This document shows positions 9,141 through 20,250 of a DNA stretch of 64,000 nt, in pieces. The position numbers were made by a program, and so were the translations under genes. Numbering within the stretch: position 1 is the first letter of the stretch; every line of letters begins with the position of its first letter. Source of the stretch: Aquila chrysaetos chrysaetos (lineage: Eukaryota > Chordata > Aves > Accipitriformes > Accipitridae); contig NC_044010.1 in the NCBI RefSeq assembly GCF_900496995.4, forward strand, positions 3,844,001 to 3,908,000, written 5' to 3'. The notes below the pieces were generated by a model. The model was given only the letters and a program-made list of their open reading frames with translations. It made no database searches and was not told where the DNA came from.

Positions 9141-12100
9141 ATTATTTTTCCCTGTTGGTCTTTCTGTAAGATGGAGATGCGATGCCCTTATGAATAAGGA
9201 TTGCAAAGGCTTCTCGAGTCGTGCGTGGGAAAGCTTCAACAGGTTACCTGCCTCTTCCTAGGGAGACTCAGACTGCAGTCCCTGCACCGCAGCTCCCCTG
9301 CTCCAGCTGCTCTCTCTCAAATGCACGGGGAGCACGGGACTGTTACTGGCACTTTCTCCCGGTCACATCACGACTGGCATCTGGTCACACGTTTCAAAGT
9401 TCGGGCTGTAAAATCAAATCTGGTGCTTGCAAACACCTGTTTTGCCACATTGCTCTTCGATATGTCTGACCAAAATGTACGTGTTTCGTCCTGCCTGAGT
9501 GCACTGGATTTTCTTTCTCTGGTTTTAATTCAGTTTTGAGCCCTCTCTGGCCAGGTCCAGTTCTACTGAAACCAAGTAAAAATCTTGGGCCCTTTCCCTG
9601 TTTTCGAAAACCTCAGCCATACTCCTTTGTATAAGGCTTCACTGCCAAAGCTTGCCATTTGAAACACAGCACAGATGAAGACTCAATAACAGACAGGTTA
9701 TTACCTGAGTAACGTGAGACCTCTGTGCCATCCTATTATTAAATCCTTTTCCTGTTTACCGCAAGGGGTTAATTTTACCTATAATTTGAATATCACCATT
9801 GACTCGGGTGGCTGCCTCATCCATTGTTACTTGCTGGAGAGATAAAACCCTTCCCCCTCTCCCATTTTTATGGCTGACACTTTGCACAGTGGTTTAATTA
9901 AGTGCGGGCTTGACCAGCTGAAAAGCTCCATGCAGAAAACCTGTCAGAGAGGCTGTTAATTCCACTTTCTACCAATGCATGCTTCCCATGTCCCAAGGGA
10001 GCATGTGCAGGTTTGGTAGTTTGATGCACAGTTTTCAAATCCTGCATCTTTCAGGGCTGAAATAACTCCACCAACTTTGGAACTGGTTTTCTTTGGGACA
10101 GAGGCTTGTTTCTTAGGTTCTGTCAACACCTGGACACTGGGTCGAGTTTGATGCTAATTGCCTGAGCGATATTATAAATCCTGTAATTCAGCAAGCTTTC
10201 ATGCTACCAACATGCGGGAGGACTTAGTTAATAAAAAGATTAACAGTTATTTCCTTCTTGAGCGTGGGAATGCACATTTTAGGGAAGAGAGTGCTCTGCA
10301 TTACCTTAATGTAAAGTATGGTGGCTGCAGTCACTGGCGGTTGACTGAAGCACACGGGCTGTGGGACAAGGAGGTGTGAACCCAGCATCCCCCCTGGCCA
10401 CACTCCCCCCATCTGGGGGTCATGCAAACACATCAGGTCACAGGCTGAGACGCTCAAGCTAGGTCCATGCAGTGAAGATGCTGTGGACTGAGCAGCGGTC
10501 ATTCGCCCAGGGTCTCGAGTTCCCAGCCACAGGATCCTGTGCCCAAGCAATGAGGCAGCAAGCCCCCTGTGTTGTGAGCACAGGAGAGTGTAGCGTGGAG
10601 ATGTGTGGGAACAGCTCAGGTTTGGAAGTAAGAATATCCTCTGGGTCATCCCCTTCCCTTCATCCCCTGAGACAACAGAGAGCCTGGTCGCACTCAGAGA
10701 GAGGGCAGGAAGGGCTTTGGTTTTGGTGGTATCCACAGGATCAAGTCTCAAGTTTAACCTGCAGAAGGGTCAGGGCATTTGACCTGAACATACGTCCTTT
10801 TCTTCCAGAGGTTTATCTGATGGAAGAAATTGCTTCTCCCTACAAGGCCTGTCTCACCTCCATCCGCTCACCACCTTGCTTATATCCTCTCACCACAACA
10901 TCATCCCAACCACTTCTATTTTTCCTGCTGGCACCAAGAAGGAAACTCATTCTCATCTAGCAGTTGTTGACTGTTAAAATGTAGGTTTTGCTCCCCCATC
11001 CCACCCCTTTTTTTATTCTTGAGCAAGATTCGCATAGTATGTACAAGCTACAAGGCCAATGCAATAAAAAGGCTGCATGGCTAAGTGCTCAAAAGTCTGG
11101 ATTTATGACAAACGGGTAAACAAGTTTAACTCCACCTCATTGCAAGTCTGCGTTAGATAGCAATAAAGTCTAATTATATAATCAAAGTTACTTTGCCTAC
11201 GTCTATGTTCCCTCAGCGATACAGGAACGAATGACCTTGAATGACAATATTATAGGAAAAACAGGGTGGAACTGCTCAATGGAAGTTTGCATCACACGTG
11301 GCCAATCCAACAATTGGCAGGGAAGAAATGCAGAGTTAATATTACCTGGTTTTTTTAGGGACTAAAGCTAAGATTAAAGCTACATTCGGATACGTTTCTT
11401 TCACATTTAAAAAGGAGCTCATCCTACAAACCATGAAAGAAGGCATACTCAAAGACAGAGAAGGCAGAGCACTACCTCTGGACCTTTAGCTGAGGCTAAA
11501 AGAGGTGCTTTAAGCCTGACTCAATCCAACATATAAAACATTGCATGGAAACCTCCAGCATTCACAGAGGGGAAGTACTGCCACTGATCTAGATAGATCT
11601 AGACAGATCTAGAATAACCCAGTACAAGGGATATCCAGTGCACCCTTAGCATAAGGTGATAACACCTATTAAGACACATTTGCAGACCTATATGGACTTA
11701 CATGGACATGGGGCGCAATACACATTCACATCGGTATCATTAGGAAACAGGGCACCTAATGCATTCGTCTGAACCCTGGAAACAGATCCTGTCCCCATTA
11801 CAGCGAACAAGGACAGACAGCAAGCCAAAAGTAACTCCTACAAATAAACGTACTGATTTCCACGGGACTGTACAGCTAAGGGGAAACCATTTCTGTAAGT
11901 ATCATGTACTTTCCTAAGAAATTAAAGGATCTAGAGCACAAAATATTCCAAAATATAGACTTGCATTTATGCTGCTGTTAGATATGCATATACAAAAGGA
12001 AGGATTTCTAGACATAGACTGTCAGTCACCAGCAAAGTGCATGGTACATGTGCATTCAGGATCACACTACTCACCGGCCACAAAGTAGTGTCTTATTGCT

Positions 12101-14640
12101 TGTGTTAAAAAGTGGGTGAGCCAGGTAGGGTGTTACCACTGATACTTACAGCAGAGAAATTCTGAGGGTCTTGGATGTGATTTGACATCTTTGCTGTATT
12201 TCTAGCAAAGAGAGTCTGTGTGTATGAAAGAGAGAGAGAGATGGGGGAGTGGGGAGCTGAAGAGGATGCTGTATATGAAATTCAACAAAGAAATGGATCT
12301 TTTCCATTATACAGCCATGAAGAAATACCAGCGACATTCTATCTATCTATTCACATATCTATCCATCTAGCTATCCTGTAACCCAATTAACCCAGTCCTT
12401 TTAGGGTGAATAAATGTGTTCTAATATCAGCCATTATTTTTCAGTACTCTCAGTTTATTCTCCAGGGTGGGACAGATCAATAACCGCAATAGCAACTGAC
12501 CCAAAAGGAAAAGGCAATCTCCTGGCACTTCTTATTTATTTCTTCAGAGGCGATTTTGTTTTTCCTGCCTCTTCCCCTGGTGACGGATTTTGCCTTCCCT
12601 GCCCAGAATGGCCGTGTTGTTTTATCCTGGGCTCTATTTGCATGTGGGCTTCAGATTCGTCTTTGGCTCCATGCACGGTTTGGGATGAGACCCTCCCGTC
12701 CCCAGAGAGGGGGGCAGGTGTTGCTCCAGTCGAGCGAATGGAACCAAATTACAGGACCGTCTGTTGCCTCCTCTGGGAGCCGGCGGAGGGAGGGGAAGAA
12801 GGGGAGGGGAGCGGAATGCCGTATGACAGAAAAGAAAAGCAGAACATCATACTGATGCCGATAAGAGCTTGAAAACATGAGTCACCCCAGCCCACAGCCC
12901 CACCCAAAACCAGGCAGCAGCCACCTGAAAGAGAAATGTCAGGAGCAGAGACAGAAATAAATTGAGTCACTGGGCTGGAATAACTCAGGCTTAAAAGGAA
13001 AGAGAGCTCAGACCCCCGTCCACTTTCAGAAACACAAGCATAGGCACAAAGTTGGACTAGCTAACGCCGCTTTTTTCTCAGCTCCCTGCTGAGCGCTTTG
13101 ATGCCCACTCCTCTGTCCCTCCAGAGCAGGCTCCTCTGCCCACCACTGCTCTCCACCAGCTCCTCGCAGCCCAGCTCTGCAAGCATCCCCTTGCTTCCCC
13201 TCCTGCCTCCCCTCCTTCCAGCCCCTCGCTCCTCCTGGCCTCCCCACAGCCCTTCAAGGTCGCTGAGAGCTGCATGACTGCACAGAGGTCCTGCTCCTCC
13301 ACCACCACCGGCAGCCCATGCCCTGCGGTGCAGCTGGTCCTTGCTGCCGCGGGGAGCTGCTTGGTGCTCCAGCTCAGGGACAGAGTGACAGGGCCGCTCT
13401 CTCGCTTCCTCTCTAATCCATGCAGACTTTTACCTGATCGGCCTGAGAGAGCAGGTGATGTTACAGAAGTTACACTCTCCTCGCACCCACCCAGCTGCTT
13501 CACGCATTCTTAGCAATTTAATACAACTCCTCGCCTTGTTTTCATTGCTTTTTCCTCCCAAGATCTCCTACAGACACACACATACACATGCACACATTTG
13601 TGTGTGCAATGATAGCTCTTGGAGCATCAGGGCACAGAGTCACTTGGAAAGCAACAGGTGACAGTTGTTCTGCTGTTCCTCACTGAAACATGAAGATGAT
13701 CAGAGAAGAGAAAGCTGCTCTGGGGAGAATTCAGAGGAGACCTGGCAGAAGGGATGAAAAAAGTCATTAGAAGGGCTTAAATCAAAGCAAAAGCGGCGCA
13801 GGGTGAAAGAAAGGAAGGCAGAAGAAGCCAGGTCACATAGGTGGAGGGGCCACATCAGTCAGAGACTTGGCATAACATGAAGGGTTTTACATGAGGGTGG
13901 TGGGATGTACATGTGAACCTGGGGCATATGCAGATGGAGCAATGAGAAAAAAAGCACACGAAAAGGCAGGCAGCAAACATGGGAAAAGATGGCAGCAGAA
14001 AGTGTAAGGAAGGAGAAGGATATGAGTGGCTGGGTAGAGCTGCTAGTATGGGTGGATGGGGAGAAGATGCTCCGGCCAGCCAGAAGTAGCAGCTCGCTCG
14101 GGGTGTTAGAAGCGAGTTCAGTCCAGGAACAGACAGACACCAGGCAGGGAGGGAACTGGAAGGAGTCGTTAATTAGATGTTCAAGACTACGGAGGAGAGA
14201 TCACCACAGCTTTAGTCACGCCCAGAGGGATGGACTGGCACAGTAACATTTTTTCAAGGACCAAAAGACAAGGGGTTTGTCATATAACATCCATACTCCA
14301 GAGAAGTCCTCTGTCTTTCTCCTTGCTCAAAACTGTTCTGTGCATGGAAGAGGCAGAAAGATTTGCAAATCCCAGGGCTAAAGCTCAGTACGGGCTCACA
14401 GACAAGATAAATGCAAAGAAAGAAAGAAAAGACATGCAGAGCAGAGCAGGAGGCAGCAGAATTCGACTGTGTGCAGACACAACATTCAAAGACTGCTCTT
14501 TCCCACATCTCAGACTCAATATTCCCAACATCAAGGGTCTTCTGCCCATTTAAGCAATTTCAAGATTTAAGACGGGCTTCAAGACTTTCCCAGAAATGAC
14601 CCCTATAGGACAGAGCCACAAACCTGTATTGGACTTTTGT
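9141..14640. other. Intergenic region downstream of NHLH2
   Basis: No coding exon was recognised. The segment 9700-9990 has balanced composition with TTAATTAA-type homeodomain cores near 9895 and 9956 and could be a conserved enhancer, which is inference. Simple repeats include a 10-bp unit repeated three times (GATCTAGAYA type) at 11586-11613, (GA)n near 12226-12242 and degenerate TATC units at 12339-12375. The remaining open frames are short and unsupported. Confidence 0.55.
11586..11613. repeat. Short tandem repeat, 10-bp GATCTAGA unit x3
   Basis: Three near-identical consecutive units beginning GATCTAGA. Confidence 0.8.
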
Positions 14641-14649
14641 TATTCCAGA

Positions 14650-15650
14650 TAATAAAGACAAGGACTGACCATGAAAAATTGCAGAAGGACTGTGCAAGAC
14701 TGATAAAATAGTACAAGAAATTCAATCTAAATAAAGTGATAAGGTGATACATGCAGGGAAGAACATTTCTAACTCATATATAACTGATAGGTCCTGAGCC
14801 AACCATAGAAGCAAGATCTTGTAGTTATGATATATTGTTTCATGATAACATCAGTTTGGCTCTTGCTGGCATGGAAAAAGAAAATGAAATGTTAGATGTT
14901 ATTATCATTGTAGAGAGAACAGAACAGGCAGAGAACAAGACAGAGAGCATCATTATGCCATTGCATAAAACCAAAGTAAGTCTGCATCCTGAATACCATG
15001 TGCAGCTCTGGTCCTCCAGTATTTCAGTAAGAATACAATAAAAATCCACAAGCATCTGAGAATGGCAGCAAGGATAACCCACAGCACGGAGTAGCTTCCG
15101 TACAAGAAAAAACTAAGTGAAAAGGACTGAGTCAGTGGTGATTTTACAGAAAGCCGTTGTATCCCAGTTAAGAAGGAGATGGTGGAAAGGGATCAGTTGT
15201 TCCCTGTCTCTTCCAATACAATTTGATAGCAGGAGGCATCAAATGAAACTGTCAGCTGCCAGGTTCCAAACAAACAAAAGGAGGTGTCTCGTCACACCAT
15301 GTGCGGTAAAGCTGTGGAGCTCCTTTCTTGGGACTTTGTGAAAGCAAAAAATGTTACAGAAGTTCAAGGACAGAAGCTCATGGAAGCAAAATCTGCTGAG
15401 CATTTTTAAACATGTAGAAGTCGCCTCCAACTCAGGCTCTCCTCAAGCCACAAATGGCTGAAGGCCAGCAGACTTCTAGCAGGAAGTATCATATATACCT
15501 CCACTATTGTGATAGTCCCCAGGCATCTGGTTTTGGCCCCCACTTGACCTGGGATGCTGGGCTAGATGGATGTTCAGTCTGGCTCAGTGCAACTGCTCTT
15601 ACTGACATCTTTATGATCTGAAGGAAATGGATCTTTGACAGACACCAACT
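14650..15650 (+). mobile_element. Old CR1/L3-type LINE 3' end
   Basis: The order of remembered CR1 landmarks is preserved on the + strand. There is a degraded end of the reverse-transcriptase ORF: the equivalent of the 'kins of Asn-Lys-Thr-Glu ... leu-Tyr-Lys ... val-Arg-Pro-His-Leu-Glu-Tyr' DNA near 14925-15005. Next come the CAAATGAAACT...AAACAAACAAAAGGAGGT segment near 15238-15287 and the GCTGTGGAGCTCCTT...GTGAAAGC segment near 15309-15345. It ends with GATGCTGGGCTAGATGGA near 15552-15569, followed by a degenerate CTGGCTCAGT...TCTTA motif. This is the 3' UTR pattern of ancient sauropsid CR1/L3-like elements. Many substitutions and stops show a long-dead copy. The boundaries are approximate. 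Confidence 0.75.
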
Positions 15651-18600
15651 TCTTTCAAGCCTCAGTCTCTCTGGACCCAAACGTGAAAGCTCTCTGTATG
15701 GTGAGTCCCCAGTGGGCCAATGTGACAAGATAAATATGATTTTTTAGGTAGGGAGGGAGGAGGATTTGTTCCCCGGGGCAATAAGCAAAACAAATGCGGT
15801 TTTCCTGAAAGCCAAAGAGTTGGAGTTTGATGTCAGACACATAAAGGTAAACCTACAGCAGTTCCATTGATCTCAATGGAGTTATGTTTGTCACCAGAGT
15901 AACAATCCTAAGAAGGATCCTGAAGATAATCATGGTACTGTAGGATGGTCAAATGCAGGATGGGGTCCTGCCTTGAATTTGGTCCCTATCTTCCTGTCCT
16001 GACATTTTTTTCAGTCCTTACTTGGACAGGACTACCTTCTGAACAGGTAGGTCTTATTAGTCAAGGTCACAAGTTCTTACCTTACTTGAATTACCCCAAG
16101 CAAACCTAAGCTTAGGAGACCTTAAATAAAACTAATCTAGCGAAGCGTTTAAAAGAAGACAGGACTGATGAGAGGCTTGAGAGTTTAGATTCAGCCATCC
16201 TGGTTATTAAAACCTACAAAAATTTCACATACTTTAGATTCAAGCTGCAGAAAGGAGAAAGAAACAAGGAAGAGAAAAGGAAGGGGAGGTTAAAATGGTG
16301 ACATGGAGGAGTCAGAACAGGGGAGTACATGAACTATGGGGGGAATGGTTGATCATCTTCTAAGCTCATGCCATTGGGGGTTCTTAGGCATTCAAAGGTG
16401 TCTGAGACAGACAAGCAGTCTCAGACACCATATGTAGTTATTCAGACAATCCCAGCACAAACAGACCAGCCTAAATTTTGTCGCCAGAGACCATCTCCAA
16501 CATGAGCCAGGTCTTGCTGCTCAGCTAGGCATGGGGTCTCCAAAAGTGGTTTGGGGATGCTCATCCCTGATTTCTTGATGGGGAAACAGATCATAAAAAG
16601 GATCCAGAGATTCAGAAATTATCTTTAAAGGCAAAAATCACTTTCCTGTACATAGTCATATGACTGTCTCAAAGTCTACACTCTCTGGTTCAGCCTATAT
16701 CAGAGAAAGCATGGCTTTCAAAGAAAGTATCTTAAAAAAACTGCAGAGCAGTCCCCATGGCTCTCCCAGTCCTGGGCTCCCCACACAAAGCTCATCAATG
16801 CCAAAGGATTTCTTGAGAAGAACTACCAGATTTCTTGACCCATGAAGTAGCTTCCACGTACAAAGTAAATCAGTGCAAGACTTCCCTACTCCATTCACCT
16901 TGTAACAGTATCCAAGGTTTGAACCTTACTCTGTAAAGATGAATTTACCTCACTTGACCTTTTCTTGAATCACTCTTAAAGCAGCTCTCACAGGTGGGTT
17001 TACAGTGCATGCTTGACCTACACACACTCATAATACCTCCTCTGTATCATTTCAAGACATCCAGGACTCTTGCTACCAAACAACTTGCTTCTCGGTAGCA
17101 TCCAAAAGGTGAAAGCACTACATGAAACAGGATTTAGAGTACAGATTTACAAGCTCCCACAGTGCATAGTGTTATGAGGAGCCAAGGCCAGGGTCAAGTC
17201 CCATCAGTCGCACAGGGATTTAGCACAAGGCTGCATTGTAGCCAAAGGGTAGAACCCCCTTGTAACCTTTTTAACCATGCAGATGGTGTCAGTAGCCTCT
17301 TAAATATTTCCATCAGAAATGGAGGTTCAGGTGAGAGCCAGCACAAAATGAACTACTGAGGCAGATCCTAGTGGGATGAATATTTCAAAGTCTCAGAATC
17401 TGAAACCCAAGGGGCATTCATCAGCAATCTATCTCAGAAGATGGCCCAAGGACTAAATGCATGGTGAAGCTTGCATATGGCGTAAAACACAGTCTCTCTA
17501 GGGTAGGGTTAAGCCATGCTGGCAGGATGGCACAGAGAAACCTGCATTGCTTGCTAGCATAAACAAGCCGTAATAGCATTCATTGCCTTTCTACTTAGAC
17601 AAACCGCATTTAATTACCGTGCGTCCAAGTTGCAGTAATCTGGATGCAGATAGATCTGAAGTAAATTGAAAGGAAATGGATTTTACGTGACAATGTAGAA
17701 AGGAAAAGCACATTAAGATATAGATGATTAGGTGGATTGGAGGAACCTTGTAAAAGATAATTGCATTGAAAACAATAGCATCTTCAGCAGGGAAATTTCT
17801 GTCAAGTGAAAGTTACACCATTGTCACACTCAGAGAATTGTCCACACCAGATTGGCTCCTTCTTACTTCGCATGGTGGCTCCTTGAGTTTCTCTAAGAGT
17901 TGCAGCTTCTGGCTTGACTGACACCAGCAAAGCCATTTCTCTGAATCTCTGAATCTCACAGCCAGTCTGGTATTTCTCCGTGTCTCACATCCTCCTGGGA
18001 GACAACATATGCTTCTCTTTTCCACCCTTTACGTGTTTAGACTGCAAACGCTCTGTCAGCAGTACAAGGACCTGACCTGCCCAGCGGGAGAATTTGCAGC
18101 CTGCCCGGTCCCACCCTGTCTCTGAAGCTGACCAGTCCCACCTAGCTCCATCCCACCACGAGAGGCATATAAACCCTTGGCTAACACAGGTGCTTGCTCA
18201 GTCCCATGAGGTGACTGAGCTACTCTGGTATGTGCCTCTGGAGAAACAAGAACTGGCTCTTACTGTTTGAGAGTAGCCGCATGGGGATCTAATCACTGTT
18301 TCTAACAGTGACATCTGAAGCAGAGAAAGGGAGCTGAGCAGGACTGTGTTTGCCCATCTGTAGTCAGTCAGCTTGTTAAGGTGTTATTAGCTCCATCCAC
18401 CAAACTAGGAGCCAGCTTTCAAGCAGTTCAACATCCCAGGGTGTTTTGATCCAGAGCTGTGGGTTAGCCTCTGTTTTACTGCTGGCTACTGAGTTATGAG
18501 AGCAGAAACTCTCTAATTACTGAGTATGAGTAAAAGCCTGCACCCTTCAGCAAGTACTCAGAAGCAAGGAGGTCACCATCATTCACTCCTGGAGTGGATA

Positions 18601-18999
18601 GTACAGTATGATGAGAGTCTCCATATGTACTGCACCACAGCTGTTCTTGCCTGCTTGTCCCAAAAGCCAGTTACTGATATGGTTCACCATATAACAGGAT
18701 CCATGCTTGACATCCCTGCAGCACAGAACTTTGAATAAATACCTCCAAAAAGTAGAAATAGCCAGTTAATCTCTGGATTAACTGGTCCAACTATGCTGAG
18801 TTGACAAATGCTGAGCCTGTTTTGTCTTAATGTCTCCTTTGAGAGAGCAGCAGCACGGCTGGTGAGCAGCAGTAAGTCTGCTCGCTGTGGTCATGTTACG
18901 TCAACAGTCTCGTCATGATTCTGCTGTTTGTGTCTGAGGCCCTTCCAAAAAAGTTGGCTGCCTCACTCCAGCTTCATTTTTACTGGTGCTGTGAGAAGA
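15651..18999. other. Intergenic region, no gene recognised
   Basis: There are no coding exons. The interval 17560-17820 is AT-rich but complex, with TAATTA-type and GATTA cores, and looks like a candidate conserved noncoding element (inference). A TATAAA lies at 18168-18173 with moderately GC-rich sequence before it, but without other promoter evidence. Confidence 0.5.
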
Positions 19000-19299
19000 C
19001 ACTCCTTATTTCTTCATTGTATGCATTTATCTGACAAGTCTATTTGACAACAGTCTTCCATGGTGGTAGGGCTAATCCCACCATTTGCAACTTTGCTTCC
19101 TATCATAAGGATGCATAATAGCAACTCTTGGGTCCCTGAATCACATATTATTTGTCTTATGTTGGCTTTTCGTATGTTAGAGTCCCCAGGGACTCTGATT
19201 CCTTGCATTTTTGTCAGGATTTTTCTTGTTCTTCAGTTTCCTGTTGACCATGTGACAACCCACACTGTTGTGGTACCACTCTGAACTGTAACAGTGCTG

Positions 19300-20250
19300 A
19301 GCATCCCTCCGAATCTGGGTCTGTGTCTTTCTTCAGTAAGTACTTTAGTAGCCAATCCAAGACATTGAGGATTACAGATATTTTGGTGTCAGGTATACTG
19401 CATCCAGGAAAAGTTGCTTCCTTGCTTATGGAATTCTCTTGATTGCTGATGATTAACTGGTTTTGGAATGGGTCCTTTATAACTTTTCAGAATCAGCAGT
19501 ATTTACGGGATGAGTTTTTGCTTCAGAGTCTTGTTCGCTTCAGCCTCCATAAACCTTAGGCATGGCTGGTGCCCAACATCTCTGATTTCTCATTTTGGGC
19601 ATCTCATGGTCATTTGCCTGCCTTCCTTTTGGGATAACAGGAAGATCAACAGCACATTCAATGTCCTGTAACCTTGCTGCCATCCTCCTGTTTATCAGAG
19701 CCCATATCTGCTGAGGAGATATCTGTGCTGGGGCCCTGTTGAAGTCCAGGCCTGATACAAACAGCATCTTCCTCAATGTCTACAAGTTTGATTGCTGTAG
19801 GTCATACCCTTTATGCTCAATACCGACCAGCCTTTCAACCCTTGCTCTATTTTTTCTCCTTGTGGTTTCACACAGACCCCATATTTCTGTTCATATTTCA
19901 TTTGTGGCAATCTTACTGTTTCGATCATGGTAACCCTACTATTTCTGTTACTTATCTCTAGATATTTGACAAGCTTCATCAGCTTCCTTGATGCCAGTGG
20001 CCTTCTGATGCCAGCACGAACACCTTTGGCTCTTCTCTTTGATTTTTTTCACTTCCTGAATACCTTTGATGTATCCCTTTGAACATATTTTTCTTGCCTA
20101 CCTGGCTGTGTTAACTTCTCTTTCAGGCACATCATTTCCATCATAAGACATATACAGTTTTGCTTGTTCAGCTGGAAACTCCAGCTTTTTCCAAAGTTGC
20201 TCCAAGACACCTCTCATGCTATTCTACTGTTGTCCCCCATATCCAAATAT
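19300..20250 (-). pseudogene. Unidentified degenerate coding-like sequence
   Basis: Reading the minus strand from about 20225 downward gives an amphipathic, codon-like stretch beginning MRGVLEQLWKKLEFPAEQ. It continues past stops through lysine-rich and coiled-coil-like segments. At 19776-19540 is a segment containing LDFNRAPAQISPQQIWALI followed by INRRMAARLQDIE. All of this lies largely in one frame, interrupted by at least eight stop codons. I do not recognise the protein. The coding-like periodicity suggests a dead retrocopy or transposon ORF, but no poly(A) tail or target-site duplication is visible. It may be chance; confidence is low. Confidence 0.3.

Noticed and set aside
18160-18210. 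TATAAA at 18168 as an orphan promoter or LTR
   Set aside because: There are no paired repeats, primer-binding site, poly(A) signal or downstream gene, so a single TATA motif is not enough.
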